Source: [Zimmermannella] faecalis ATCC 13722 (lineage in GTDB: Bacteria > Actinomycetota > Actinomycetes > Actinomycetales > Microbacteriaceae). From it: DNA of 64,000 nucleotides. The notes under the pieces were generated by a model. That model worked only from the letters and a program-made list of their open reading frames with translations. It ran no database searches and had not been told where the DNA came from. The stretch lies in the NCBI RefSeq assembly GCF_000381765.1, contig NZ_KB907082.1:88614-152613 (forward strand). Direction: 5' to 3'. This document shows, piece after piece, positions 39,836 through 48,987 of this stretch (position 1 is its first letter; the number at the start of each line of letters is the position of its first letter). The position numbers were made by a program, and so were the translations under genes.

Positions 39836-41092
39836 CTAGACCGTCGCATTGCGGTCGATGCGCGGCTCGTAGCCGGCTTCGCGCAGCGCCGCGATCACCT
39901 GCCGCGCGTGGGTGGTACCGCGGGTCTCGACCGAGACCTCGAGCTCAACGCGGTCGATCTGCAGCGCCTTGTTGTGCCGCGTGTGGAGCACCTCGATGAC
40001 GTTCGCGCCGATGTCGGCGAGGATCGTCGCGATGCGCGCGAGGTGCCCGGGCACATCCTGCAGCGCGATGACGAGCTTGAGGTAGCGGTCGGACGCCGTG
40101 AGGCCCTGCGAGATCACCTTTTCGAGCATCATCGGGTCGATGTTGCCGCCAGTGAGCAGCGCGACCGTCTTGCCCGTGTCGCGCACCTCCCCGCTGAGGA
40201 TCGCGGCGACGGTCGCCGCGCCCGCCGGTTCGGCGACGAGCTTCGCGCGCTCGATGAGCAGCAGGATCGCGCGCGAGAGGTCGCCCTCCGACACCGTGAT
40301 GATGCGGTCGAGGTAACGACGAACAAGCTCGAACGTGAGCGAACCGGGCTCGGCCACCGCGATACCGTCGGCGATCGTGGGGCGCGCCGCGATCTTCACC
40401 GGGTGCCCCGATTCGAGCGACACGGGGAACGGCGCCGAGTTCGCGGCCTGCACACCGATCACCTGAATCTCGCGCCCCGCTTCGGCTGCGTACTGCTTCA
40501 GCGTCGCGCCGAGCCCCGCCGCGAGGCCACCGCCGCCGATCGGCACGAGCACCGTGTCGAGATCGGGCAGCTGATCGATGAGGTCGAGCGCGAGCGTGCC
40601 CTGCCCCGTGATGATGTCGGGGTGATCGTACGGGTGGATAAACACCGCCCCCGTCTCCTCGGCAAAGCGTTGGGCACCGGCGAGCGCCTCGGCGACGCCG
40701 TCACCCTCAAGGCGAATCTCGGCGCCGTAGCCCGCCGTCGCCTCGAACTTCGGGATCGGCACGCCCTTCGGCATGAAGATGGTGGCGGGGATGCCGAGCT
40801 CACGCGCGGCGAACGCGACGCCCTGCGCGTGGTTGCCGGCCGAGGCGGCGACGACGCCGCGGGCGCGCTCGTCATCGGTCAGCTTCGAGAGCCGGTTCGT
40901 CGCGCCGCGGAGCTTGTACGAGCCCGTGCGCTGGAGGTTCTCGGCCTTGAGGAACACCTCGGAGCCGACGTACTGCTGCAAAAATCGTGCCGATTCCAGC
41001 GGCGTGGTGCGCGTCGTCTTGCGCACAATGTCTCTGGCGGCCCGCACGTCGTCAAGAGCTGGAACGAACGAGGTGTCGAGCGATTCACTCAC
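39836..41092 (-). CDS. ilvA: Threonine ammonia-lyase with ACT domain
   Basis: The 418-residue protein is a PLP fold-type II enzyme: LQRTGSYKLRGATNRLSKL (PLP lysine), AASAGNHAQGVAFAARELGIPATIFMPKGVP, VLVPIGGGGLAAGL, and a C-terminal ACT-like domain (VIALQDVPGHLARIATILADIGANVIEVLHTRHNKAL). Threonine is converted to 2-oxobutanoate; the single C-terminal ACT domain is the shorter type found in catabolic and Corynebacterium-like enzymes, possibly feedback-controlled. Start GTG 41092 overlaps the end of the AI-2E transporter gene by 8 bp. Confidence 0.93.
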   Translation of the reverse strand: MSESLDTSFVPALDDVRAARDIVRKTTRTTPLESARFLQQYVGSEVFLKAENLQRTGSYKLRGATNRLSKLTDDERARGVVAASAGNHAQGVAFAARELGIPATIFMPKGVPIPKFEATAGYGAEIRLEGDGVAEALAGAQRFAEETGAVFIHPYDHPDIITGQGTLALDLIDQLPDLDTVLVPIGGGGLAAGLGATLKQYAAEAGREIQVIGVQAANSAPFPVSLESGHPVKIAARPTIADGIAVAEPGSLTFELVRRYLDRIITVSEGDLSRAILLLIERAKLVAEPAGAATVAAILSGEVRDTGKTVALLTGGNIDPMMLEKVISQGLTASDRYLKLVIALQDVPGHLARIATILADIGANVIEVLHTRHNKALQIDRVELEVSVETRGTTHARQVIAALREAGYEPRIDRNATV

Positions 41093-42299
41093 CTGGAGTG
41101 GCCTTCTTTCTCACGCGAATTTTTAGGGGACGACGCACGGGAATTTTCTCGGCGTGCGTATCGAACGCGGGTTCGAGCCCGCGGGTCGGGTCGGGTTCAT
41201 CGCGCCACTTGCCCGACGCGATGTACCGCACCATGACGTTGACCGCCGCGACCAGCGGCACCGCGACGACGGCGCCGGCGATGCCGGCGAAGATCGAGCC
41301 CGCGCTCACCGAGACCAGGATCGCCAGTGGGTGAAGTTGGACCGCCTGCCCCATGATGAGGGGCTGCAGGACGTTCGACTCGATCGCCATGACGGCGACC
41401 ACGATAATCAGCATAATCACTGCGGGCCAGAGCCCGTGCGCGAGGAGCGCGAGCACGACCGCGAGGGCCCCCGACAGGAACGCACCGATAAGCGGCACGA
41501 ACGCGAACAGGAACACGATGATGCCGATCGCGAGCGAGAACGGCACCTGCAGCACGACCGCGCCGATGTAGATGCCGACCGCGTCGATGAGCGCAACGAC
41601 CACCTGCACTCGCACGTAGTGGCCGACCGAGATCCACGCGCGCTCCCCCGCACCGTCGACCGCGGCGCGAGCCGCGCGCGGGAAGAGGCGCACGACGAAG
41701 AGCCAGAGGCGGCGTCCGTCGAGCAGGTAGAAGATGATCGCGAAGATCGTGAACGCGAACCCGGTCGCGATACCGGCGATTGTGCTGCCGGCGGTGAGGG
41801 TCGTCTCGATGAGCGTGCCCGCGTTCGTCTCGAGCCACGCGGTCGCGCTCGTCAGCCACTCCATGAGCTGCGCCTCGTTGAGGTGCAGCGGCGAGTTCTC
41901 GGCCCACGAGATGAACTCCTCGTAGCGGGTCGTGAACTGCGAAAGGTCGAGCCGCTCCCCCGTGCGGAACGCGAGCACCGTGAGCGCGACGAGCGCCGCC
42001 ACCGCGCCGAACAGGGCGACGAGTGCCGCGACGAGCGCGAACCCCTTGTGCCAACCGAGGCGGAATCGCAGGTAGTTCGTGAGCGGCACGAGCAGGGCCG
42101 TGAACAGCAGCGCGACGACGAGCGGCACGACGATGAATGTCGTCTTCGCGAGCAGCCAGAAGATCGGGATACACCCGACGACGATAATGATCCATCGCCA
42201 CGACCAGGCCGCGGCGATGCGCACCGGCCTCGCGACGAGGTCGGCGTCACTATCGCCCGCGGCCTGCGGGGGTCGTGGTGCCTGGGTGGACCCTGCCAT
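41085..42299 (-). CDS. AI-2E family transporter (PerM-like)
   Basis: The 404-residue protein has about eight transmembrane helices in the family's pattern: two or three at the N-terminus (WRWIIIVVGCIPIFWLLAKTTFIVVPLVVALLFTALL), a soluble stretch, then VQVVVALIDAVGIYIGAVVLQVPFSLAIGIIVFLFAFVPLIGAFLSG and the C-terminal ESNVLQPLIMGQAVQLHPLAILVSVSAGSIFAGIAGAVVAVPLVA, the most conserved part. The basic tail (RRPLKIRVRKK) is cytoplasmic. Substrates of actinobacterial members are not established. Confidence 0.92.
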   Translation of the reverse strand: MAGSTQAPRPPQAAGDSDADLVARPVRIAAAWSWRWIIIVVGCIPIFWLLAKTTFIVVPLVVALLFTALLVPLTNYLRFRLGWHKGFALVAALVALFGAVAALVALTVLAFRTGERLDLSQFTTRYEEFISWAENSPLHLNEAQLMEWLTSATAWLETNAGTLIETTLTAGSTIAGIATGFAFTIFAIIFYLLDGRRLWLFVVRLFPRAARAAVDGAGERAWISVGHYVRVQVVVALIDAVGIYIGAVVLQVPFSLAIGIIVFLFAFVPLIGAFLSGALAVVLALLAHGLWPAVIMLIIVVAVMAIESNVLQPLIMGQAVQLHPLAILVSVSAGSIFAGIAGAVVAVPLVAAVNVMVRYIASGKWRDEPDPTRGLEPAFDTHAEKIPVRRPLKIRVRKKATPGE

Positions 42300-42305
42300 A
42301 CGGCG

Positions 42306-42878
42306 CTAGAACTGCACCCGCGGCGGCTCCGAGATGGCGGCGCGATCGGCGACGTCAAAGAACTCGTGGTCGTGGAAGCCGAACGGCCCGGCGATGAGGT
42401 TGTTCGGGAACACCTTGATCGATGTGTTCAGCTCGCGCACGCTGCCGTTGTAGTAGCGGCGCGACGACTGAATCTTGTCTTCGGTCTGCACGAGGTCGCG
42501 CTGCAGCTGCGTGAAGTTGTTGCTTGCCTGCAGCTGCGGATACGCCTCCGCGACCGCGAACAGGCTGCGCAGGGCTCCCTGCAGGTGGTTCTCGGCCTGC
42601 GACGCCTGACCTGGGGTCGACGCCTGCAGCGTCTCGCTGCGAGCCCGCGTGACGTCTTCAAACACGCGCTGCTCGTGCTTCGCGTATCCCGCGACCGTGT
42701 TGATGAGGTTCGGGATGAGGTCGGCACGCCGTTTCAGCTGCACGGTGATGTCGCTCCACGCCTCATCGACGCGAATGCGATTCTTCGTGAGGCGGTTATA
42801 GGTCGTCCACACCCAAATGACGAGGGCGATGACGACGACCGCGATGACAATAAGGGTGATCAGCAGCGCCGGTTCCAT
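42306..42878 (-). CDS. lemA: LemA family protein
   Basis: The 190-residue protein has an N-terminal membrane helix (LLITLIVIAVVVIALVIWVWTTYNRL), then the LemA core: RIRVDEAWSDITVQLKRRADLIPNLINTVAGYAKHEQRVFEDVTRARSE, AENHLQGALRSLFAVAEAYPQLQASNNFTQLQRDLVQTEDKIQSSRRYYNGSVRELNTSIKVFPNNLIAG. Length and motifs are normal. LemA proteins accompany membrane proteases or transporters; here it is followed by the AI-2E transporter with 6 bp between. Confidence 0.93.
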   Translation of the reverse strand: MEPALLITLIVIAVVVIALVIWVWTTYNRLTKNRIRVDEAWSDITVQLKRRADLIPNLINTVAGYAKHEQRVFEDVTRARSETLQASTPGQASQAENHLQGALRSLFAVAEAYPQLQASNNFTQLQRDLVQTEDKIQSSRRYYNGSVRELNTSIKVFPNNLIAGPFGFHDHEFFDVADRAAISEPPRVQF

Positions 42879-42899
42879 GCTGGCAGTCTAAACAGCGTG

Positions 42900-42930
42900 C
42901 GTGCGCGCAGCCTCACAGACTGCGCGCACG
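42900..42930. terminator. Hairpin between the amino-acid transporter operon and lemA
   Basis: CGTGCGCGCAG (42900-42910) pairs with CTGCGCGCACG (42920-42930) around a 9-nt loop, 34 bp after the stop of the substrate-binding protein gene (42964, minus strand), so it likely ends that operon. Confidence 0.7.
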
Positions 42931-42963
42931 TTGCCGATTGCTACTTCGGGACTACTCCGAGGA

Positions 42964-43950
42964 CTACTCGCGGGGCAGGCCCTGCGGGTTGAGCTCCGAC
43001 TCGTCGATCGCCTCGGCGTCGAGCGCCCATCGGTCGATGACCTCTTGGTACTCGCCCGACTCGATCGCCGAGTTGAGCACGAGCTGCACGGGCTCGATCA
43101 GGCCGTTGCCCTTTGCGGTCGTCGCGCCGATCCGCGCGGTATCGGGCCAACCACCGTTCAGCGTGCCGACCACTTCGGTCTCGCCGGTCGCCGCCGCCGC
43201 GTACGCGAGGGTCGCGTTCGGCGCGAGCAGCGCATCCACCCGCCCCGACTGCAGCGCGAGTACGGCTGCGGCGTTGTCGTCGTAGTAGACGAACTCGACG
43301 GGGTCGAGGCCGTTCGCGACGTTCTCGGCGTCCCACGCCTGCAAGACCTTCTCTTGGTTCGTGCCGGAGCCGACGACGATCTTGAGCCCCGCAACGTCGG
43401 GCGCCGACTCGATCTTATCGATGTCAGGGTTGCCGGCCTTCACCGAAAAGCCGAGCACGTCTTCGCGGTAGGTAGCGAAGTCGAAGAGGTCTTTGCGCTC
43501 CTCCGTCACGGTGACGTTCGAGGTGATGAGGTCGTACTTGCCCGACTCGACGCCGAGCGGCCAGTCGGCCCACGACACGGGCACGAGCTTGAGCTCGAGC
43601 CCGAGACCGTCGGCAATGAGCTGCGCGAAGTCGGCCTCGCTGCCAATGATCGTGTCGGGGTCGTCCTCAGCGGCAATCGCGAGCGGCGCCGTGTAGGGCG
43701 AGATCGCGACCGTGAGGGTGCCCTCGGTGATGGGTTCGAAGCCGCTCTCCTTAAGCGCTTCGATGGCCTCTGGCACCTCGTCGAGGCGGGGGCGGTCTTC
43801 GGCGTTTGCCGAGGTGAGGTCGAAGCTCGGTCCCGAGCTCGTCGAGCCGGTCGTGGCCTCACTCACGGGGTTCGTGCAGGCCGTGAGGGCGAGCGCGGCC
43901 GCGGCGAGCACGGGCAAAATGCGGGCGAGACGGGGGCGGGTCGTTGGCAC
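42964..43950 (-). CDS. Polar amino-acid ABC transporter, substrate-binding lipoprotein
   Basis: The 328-residue protein has a signal sequence with lipobox (ILPVLAAAALALTACTNP, Cys ~26) and an SBP family 3 domain: GTLTVAISPYTAPLAIAAEDDPDTIIGSEADFAQLIADGLGLELKLVPVSWADWPLGVESGKYDLITSNVTVTEERKDLFDFATY, then the VVGSGTNQEKVLQAWDAEN stretch. It captures an amino acid outside the cell and delivers it to the permease/ATPase encoded upstream. Confidence 0.93.
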   Translation of the reverse strand: MPTTRPRLARILPVLAAAALALTACTNPVSEATTGSTSSGPSFDLTSANAEDRPRLDEVPEAIEALKESGFEPITEGTLTVAISPYTAPLAIAAEDDPDTIIGSEADFAQLIADGLGLELKLVPVSWADWPLGVESGKYDLITSNVTVTEERKDLFDFATYREDVLGFSVKAGNPDIDKIESAPDVAGLKIVVGSGTNQEKVLQAWDAENVANGLDPVEFVYYDDNAAAVLALQSGRVDALLAPNATLAYAAAATGETEVVGTLNGGWPDTARIGATTAKGNGLIEPVQLVLNSAIESGEYQEVIDRWALDAEAIDESELNPQGLPRE

Positions 43951-44003
43951 TGGTGGCTCCTGAGAGTTCTGGGGCGTGGAGGGGGATGGATGAACGAGGT
44001 GAG

Positions 44004-44804
44004 TTAGGCGGCGGGCTCGGCCGGCGCGAGGAAGCGACGCAGGAAGTCGCGCGTGCGCGCCTCCTGCGGGTTCCCGAGCACCTGCTCGGGCGGCCCCTGC
44101 TCGACGAGGCGGCCTTCGGCCATGAAGACGACGCGGTCGGCGAGGTCGCGAGCGAAGCTGATCTCATGTGTGACGACGATGAGGGTGCGGCCCTGGTCGG
44201 CGAGGTCGCGAATCACCGCGAGCACCTCCCCCACGAGCTCGGGGTCGAGGGCTGAGGTCGGTTCGTCGAACAGCATGACGTCGGGGTCAAGCATGAGCGC
44301 GCGGGCAATCGCAACGCGCTGCTGCTGCCCGCCCGAGAGCTGGCGCGGATAGCGGTCGGCGAGTGCGGCGAGCCCCACGCGGCCGAGCAGCTCGAGGCCC
44401 CGCTCGCGCGCCGCAGCCTTGCTCCGGAGCTTGCGCGAGGTCACGGGCAGCGTGACGTTCTCGAGCACCGTGAGGTGCGGGAACAGGTTGAACTGCTGGA
44501 ACACCATGCCGACGCGCAGGCGGCGCTCGAGGATCTCGCGTTCGCTGAGTTCGAGCAGCTCGTCGCCGCGTTCGGCGTAGCCAATGAACTCGCCGTCAAT
44601 CGTGATTTCGCCGAGGTCGATCGTCTCGAGGTGGTTGATCGAGCGCAACAGCGTCGACTTGCCCGAGCCCGAGGGGCCGAGCAGCACGACGACCTCGCCC
44701 GGGCTGACGGTGAGGTCGATGCCATGGAGCACCTCGACGTCGCCGTACGACTTGTGCACGTTGCGCAGCTCGACGCGGCCGCGGGTCGTGGTGGTGGCGG
44801 TCAT
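44004..44804 (-). CDS. Polar amino-acid ABC transporter, ATP-binding protein
   Basis: From ATG at 44804 the 266-residue protein has Walker [22 protein letters not shown]-loop [17 protein letters not shown], signature [35 protein letters not shown] (signature and Walker B joined), and His loop [19 protein letters not shown]. This is the GlnQ/HisP type. Start overlaps the permease stop (ATGA). The longer in-frame reading to 46016 is antisense-like junk opposite the permease. Confidence 0.95.
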   Translation of the reverse strand: MTATTTTRGRVELRNVHKSYGDVEVLHGIDLTVSPGEVVVLLGPSGSGKSTLLRSINHLETIDLGEITIDGEFIGYAERGDELLELSEREILERRLRVGMVFQQFNLFPHLTVLENVTLPVTSRKLRSKAAARERGLELLGRVGLAALADRYPRQLSGGQQQRVAIARALMLDPDVMLFDEPTSALDPELVGEVLAVIRDLADQGRTLIVVTHEISFARDLADRVVFMAEGRLVEQGPPEQVLGNPQEARTRDFLRRFLAPAEPAA

Positions 44805-45967
44805 GCGAGGTCCTCTCGGTTCGTCAGTGTCGTGTTGGTCGCGGCGCTGTTCGTGAATGGCGCATTCGCGTCTCCCGACGTGACGGCGGTCGGCCCAGTG
44901 GTGACGGCAACGCGTTCGCGGTTGCGCGCAGCGGCCGCGGCGTCGATGCGGGTGGGCACCGGGTTCGGGCGTCGCGGGGCGAGCCAGCGGCGCAGGCGCT
45001 CGGTCGGCGACGGCGGCAGCTGCTGGGCGGAACCACGCGCGTAGTGGCGCTCGATGTAGTACTGGGCGACGTTGAGCACGCTCGTGATGACGGCGTACCA
45101 AACGACCGAGACGAGCAGCAGCGGAATCACGAGCTGGTTGCGGTTGTAGATGACCTGCACTGTGTAGAACAGCTCGGGCAGGGCGACGATGAACACGACC
45201 GAGGTGCCCTTGACGAGCCCGATGACCGAGTTGAACGCGTTCGGCACGATCGAGCGCAGTGCCTGCGGGAGCACGATGCGGAAGAACCGGGTGCTGCGCG
45301 GCAGCCCGAGCGCCTTCGACGCCTCGACCTGGCCCGCGTCGACCGAGAGCAGGCCGCCGCGAATGATCTCGGCAGAGTACGCGGCCTCGTGCAGCGAGAG
45401 GCCGAGGATCGCGGCCGTGAACGCCGAGATGAGCTGCACCGTGTTCACCTCGAGCAGCCAGAAGTCGGTCGTGAACGGGGTGCCGAGCCCGAGGGTGGGC
45501 CAGAGGTAACCGAGGTTGTACCAGACTACGAGCTGCACCACGAGCGGCACGGCGCGGAAGAACCAGATGTACGTGCTCGCGAGGCCCGACAGAATCGGCG
45601 ACCCGCTCATCCGCATGACGGCGAGGATGCCGCCGAGCACGAACCCGATCGTCGCCGAGATGGCGGTGAGCGCGAGGGTGATGCCGACGCCCTCGACGAC
45701 CTGCACCGAGAGGAAGTACTGCGCGAACACGTCCCAGCGCCACTGCGGGTTGCGCACGAGCGAGACGGCGAACTGCGCGACGAAGAACAGCGCGATCGCG
45801 GCGAAGATCCAGCGGCCGTAGTGGCGGCGAGTGCGGATACGCCGGGTCGGGGGCACGGCGCGGGTGCCCGTGGCGGACTCGTGCTGAGCTTCGAGGTCGG
45901 GCTGCTGCGTGGTGGCCTGCGGCGCGTCGTGCGCGACGTCGACCGGCGCGTGGGTGGTGTGCGTCAC
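44801..45967 (-). CDS. Polar amino-acid ABC transporter, permease
   Basis: The 388-residue permease has a hydrophilic N-terminal extension (~45 residues), a membrane helix (GRWIFAAIALFFVAQFAVSL), then the HisMQ-type domain: VQVVEGVGITLALTAISATIGFVLGGILAVMRM, YIWFFRAVPLVVQLVVWYN, and the EAA loop region LHEAAYSAEIIRGGLLSVDAGQVEASKALGLPRSTRFFRIVLPQALRSIVPNAFN. Long for the family because of both tails; the C-terminal extension (~70 residues after YYIERHYARG) is polar. First gene of the operon. Confidence 0.93.
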   Translation of the reverse strand: MTHTTHAPVDVAHDAPQATTQQPDLEAQHESATGTRAVPPTRRIRTRRHYGRWIFAAIALFFVAQFAVSLVRNPQWRWDVFAQYFLSVQVVEGVGITLALTAISATIGFVLGGILAVMRMSGSPILSGLASTYIWFFRAVPLVVQLVVWYNLGYLWPTLGLGTPFTTDFWLLEVNTVQLISAFTAAILGLSLHEAAYSAEIIRGGLLSVDAGQVEASKALGLPRSTRFFRIVLPQALRSIVPNAFNSVIGLVKGTSVVFIVALPELFYTVQVIYNRNQLVIPLLLVSVVWYAVITSVLNVAQYYIERHYARGSAQQLPPSPTERLRRWLAPRRPNPVPTRIDAAAAARNRERVAVTTGPTAVTSGDANAPFTNSAATNTTLTNREDLA

Positions 45968-46142
45968 GAGGGCTCCTCGTCTGGCGATGGTGGTCGGGGT
46001 GAGACGACTTCAGCACGCAGACGACAGGGCCGCGACTTCGTTACGACACGAAACGACGCGGACGCGTAATAGTTGTCACGGAAAGAAATATGACGGCGCC
46101 GGGCTCGACATCTCGGCGCTGATCAGCGATAAGCACCGAGCG

Positions 46143-46709
46143 TCAGTCGCGGTGCGCGACGAGCTCGTGAAAGTCGACGAGTTGCGCCCGCGCGAGGTCG
46201 GGCAGCACCGAGGCGTCGACGCCCTCGACGAGCGCGCGCGTGTACGGGTGCACCGTGAACGCCTCGGGGTCGTAGTGCGCCGTGTAGCCGGCGTGCTGGT
46301 AGAGCCGGTCGGCCTCGGGCTGGCGGGGCCCGGTCGTAAGGTAGACGAGCGTGTACCCGAGGGCGCGGGCCTCGTCCTCGAGGCGCGCGAGCAGTCGCGA
46401 CGCGAGCCGCTGGCCGCGGCGGTCGGGATGCGACCAGATCTTCTTGAACTCGGCGATATCGCCGTCAAAGTGCTTGATGGCGCCGGTCGCGATCGCCTCG
46501 TCGCCTTCGAAGAGCGCCACGAACGCTCCTCGGTTCGCGACGACGTACTGCACCTCGAGGTTTCGATACACCTCGTCGCGGGCACTGTGCCCGTCGAGGT
46601 CGCCATAGCGGCCGTCGTACTCGCGCACGAGGTCTTCGAGCACCGGCTGGATGCGCGCATCCGTCGGCTCAACAATTTCGAATCGCTGCGTGGCGAGAAG
46701 GTCGCTCAT
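46143..46709 (-). CDS. GNAT-family N-acetyltransferase
   Basis: From ATG at 46709 (AGGAGC upstream) the 188-residue protein shows a GNAT domain: AIATGAIKHFDGDIAEFKKIWSHPDRRGQRLASRLLARLEDEARALGYTLVYLTTGPRQPEADRLYQHAGYTAHYD, with R-G-Q-R-L acetyl-CoA motif and the YxxAGY end. Substrate unknown. It stands alone between the amino-acid transporter operon and the tRNA gene. Confidence 0.88.
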   Translation of the reverse strand: MSDLLATQRFEIVEPTDARIQPVLEDLVREYDGRYGDLDGHSARDEVYRNLEVQYVVANRGAFVALFEGDEAIATGAIKHFDGDIAEFKKIWSHPDRRGQRLASRLLARLEDEARALGYTLVYLTTGPRQPEADRLYQHAGYTAHYDPEAFTVHPYTRALVEGVDASVLPDLARAQLVDFHELVAHRD

Positions 46710-46861
46710 GAGTGCTCCTGGGATAGTCGCGTGGTGCGGCACGCGGTCGGTGCGAGAGAAAGCTGCGCAGCCGTCTTGTGCGGCCGCGCGCTCACTTCAC
46801 CACCGCGAAACGTGGTGCGCAATACGCGGCGTAACACTGCGCATCCGAATGACGGAAAGTG

Positions 46862-46935
46862 TCCCCCCGGTCGGGTTCGAACCGACACTTTCGCGATTTT
46901 AAGTCGCGTGCCTCTGCCAGTTGGGCTACGGGGGG
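46862..46935 (-). tRNA. tRNA with anticodon UAA (Leu), short variable arm
   Basis: On the minus strand a full cloverleaf folds: acceptor CCCCCCG/CGGGGGG with discriminator A, D arm GCCCAACTGGCAGAGGC, anticodon stem CGCGA/TCGCG with loop CTTAAAA, a 5-nt variable loop and T arm GTCGG-TTCGAAC-CCGAC. The anticodon read from the seven-base loop is TAA (leucine, UUA). The short variable arm is unlike most class II leucine tRNAs. CCA is not encoded. Confidence 0.85.
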
Positions 46936-47004
46936 CTGCGGGCGTCTCGTGAGAACGACGTCGCCGCCGCACCCCTGACAGGATACGGCGGCGACGTCGT
47001 TCGG

Positions 47005-48354
47005 CTACTTCGCCTCTTCGGTCTTCGGCGCGGCCGGCTTCGGCCGGGTCGCGAAGCGCTCGAAGAAGGCCTTCGGCTGGCTCACCTTGCCGAGCGACAC
47101 GAAGTCGCGGCCGAGCACGAGCTGGCCCGCCCAGCCGCCGAACACGCGAATCTTGCGCTCGTAGGTGGGGATGGCGACGCCGTGGTAACCGCGGTGCATC
47201 GCCCAGGCCGGAAGGCCCGTGATCGCGGTCTTGCCCGACTGGAACGCACCGATGCCGAGGCCGAGGCCGGCAACGGCGCCGATGTTCTCGTGGTAGTAGT
47301 CAGTCGGCGCGTCACCGCGCAGCGTCGCGACGATGTTCTCCGAGAGCACCTTGGCCTGGCGCACGGCGTGCTGCGCGTTCGGCACGCAGAAGCCGTTGAC
47401 GCCGCCGCCCGAGAGGTCGGGCACCGCGGCGATGTCGCCGGCGGCCCAGGCGTCCTCGACGATGCCGTCGTCGCCCTCGACCCGCAGGTCGGCGCGCACG
47501 CGCACGTTGCCGCGCTCGCTCACGGGGAGGTCGGTGAAGCCCTTCGCGAGGGGGTTCGCCATCTGGCCCGCGGTCCAGACGATGACGTCGGTCGGGAACT
47601 TGTCGCCGTTCGAGGTCTCGACGACGCCGTCGACGGCCGAGGTGCACTGCGTGTTGAGGTGCACCGTCGCGCCGCGCTCAGCGAGGTTCTTGATGACCCA
47701 GAGGGCCGTCTCTTCGGAGACCTCGGGCATGATGCGCCCGGCAGCCTCGATGAGGTGGAACTGCACGTCGTCGAACTGCAGCGACGGGTAGTCGGCAAGC
47801 AGCGCGGTTGCGAGCGAGCGCATCTCACCGAACGCCTCGATGCCGGCGAAGCCGCCGCCGACGACGACGAACGTGAGCAGGCGCGAGCGCTCGGGGCCGG
47901 GCGCCATGGTCGACGCGCGGTTGAAGTTGTCGATGATCGTGTCGCGAACCCAGACGGCCTCTTCGACGTGCTTCATGCCCACGGCGTTGTCGGCGATACC
48001 CGGAATCGGGAACGTGCGCGACACGTTGCCCGCGGTCACCACGACGATGTCGTAGCCGAGCGTGTAGTCGTCGCCGTCTTCGGGCGTGATCGTCGCGGTC
48101 TTCGACGCGTGGTCGATCTTCGTCACCTCGGCGGTGATCACGCGGGTGCGCTTGAGGTGGCGACGCAGCGAAACGACTGCGTGCCGCGGCTCGATCGAGC
48201 CGCCCGTCACCTCGGGCAGGAACGGCTGGTAGGTCATGTAGGGAAGCGGGTCGACAAGAGTGACCTGGGCCTCTCCCGGGTTGAGCTGCTTCTCAAGCTG
48301 ACGGGCCGTTGTGAACCCGGCATATCCGCCACCGACGATGAGAATCTTCGTCAC
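47005..48354 (-). CDS. ndh: Type II NADH:quinone oxidoreductase
   Basis: The 449-residue flavoprotein has the FAD-binding N-terminus KILIVGGGYAGFTTARQLEKQL, QPFLPEVTGGSIEPRHAVVSLRRHLKRTRVI, the NADH-binding LLTFVVVGGGFAGIEAFGEM, then DVIVWTAGQMANPLAKGF and DAWAAGDIAAVPDL. The C-terminal membrane-binding helices (VFGGWAGQLVLGRDFVSLG) and a Pro/Lys/Glu tail are present. It oxidises NADH and reduces menaquinone without proton pumping, at the membrane's inner face. Confidence 0.95.
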   Translation of the reverse strand: MTKILIVGGGYAGFTTARQLEKQLNPGEAQVTLVDPLPYMTYQPFLPEVTGGSIEPRHAVVSLRRHLKRTRVITAEVTKIDHASKTATITPEDGDDYTLGYDIVVVTAGNVSRTFPIPGIADNAVGMKHVEEAVWVRDTIIDNFNRASTMAPGPERSRLLTFVVVGGGFAGIEAFGEMRSLATALLADYPSLQFDDVQFHLIEAAGRIMPEVSEETALWVIKNLAERGATVHLNTQCTSAVDGVVETSNGDKFPTDVIVWTAGQMANPLAKGFTDLPVSERGNVRVRADLRVEGDDGIVEDAWAAGDIAAVPDLSGGGVNGFCVPNAQHAVRQAKVLSENIVATLRGDAPTDYYHENIGAVAGLGLGIGAFQSGKTAITGLPAWAMHRGYHGVAIPTYERKIRVFGGWAGQLVLGRDFVSLGKVSQPKAFFERFATRPKPAAPKTEEAK

Positions 48355-48462
48355 GCGTCACTCCTCACTGTTGTACAAGCTTGCGACCTGCCAATGCTAC
48401 CGCCGGAACATGACCCACACCTGACGATGATGTGACTTATTCGACTGATTCGGATGCGCGAC

Positions 48463-48987
48463 TTATTCGGATGCGGCGCCGCGGGGATTCGCGCACTGGC
48501 AGACCTCCGGGCTCCACGCCGAAACTCGCAGCGCCCAGTCGCCGATGGGGTTCACACCCGGGCCGGCGGTGAGCGAGTGCGCCGCGAGGGCGTGCAGGCA
48601 CTTCACGCGCGTCGGCATGCCGCCGGCCGTGACGCGGGCGATCTCCTCGACGTGCTCGATGGCCTCGCGCTGCGCGAGGTACCCCTCGTGCGCCCGCTGG
48701 TAGGCGGCGCGGAGCTCGTCGTCGGCCGCGAGCGCATCCTGCATCTCAACCATGAGGTGCGCGCCCTCGAGCCGCGACATCTCGGCCGCTGCCTCGGGAT
48801 GCGTGAGATAGAACAGCGTCGGAAACGGCGTGCCGTCGGGCAGGCGCGGCGCCGTCACGACGACGGTCGGGTTGCCGCACACGCAGCGGGCGCCAATGCC
48901 GAGCACACCGCGCATGGGGCGACCGAGCTGCTCGAGCATCGTCGCGAAATCGGCCTCGGATGCGGGGCTCCAGGTGGGGGTCGTCAT
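48463..48987 (-). CDS. DUF501 family protein
   Basis: The 174-residue protein has the DUF501 pattern: FATMLEQLGRPMRGVLGIGARCVCGNPTVVVTAPRLPDGTPFPTLFYLTHPEAAAEMSRLE, HEGYLAQREAIEHVEEIARVTAGGMPTRVKCLHALAAHSLTAGPGVNPIGDWAL, and a Cys pair (CQCANPRG). Conserved Cys/His suggest metal binding. The gene follows ftsB by ATGA overlap, as in other Actinobacteria, but the exopolyphosphatase gene that often follows is absent. Confidence 0.92.
   Translation of the reverse strand: MTTPTWSPASEADFATMLEQLGRPMRGVLGIGARCVCGNPTVVVTAPRLPDGTPFPTLFYLTHPEAAAEMSRLEGAHLMVEMQDALAADDELRAAYQRAHEGYLAQREAIEHVEEIARVTAGGMPTRVKCLHALAAHSLTAGPGVNPIGDWALRVSAWSPEVCQCANPRGAASE

Noticed and set aside
44805..46016. N-terminal extension of the amino-acid ABC ATPase to ~670 residues
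   Set aside because: The extension is out of frame with the permease gene occupying the same DNA; the ATPase domain starts at 44804 with an ATGA overlap.
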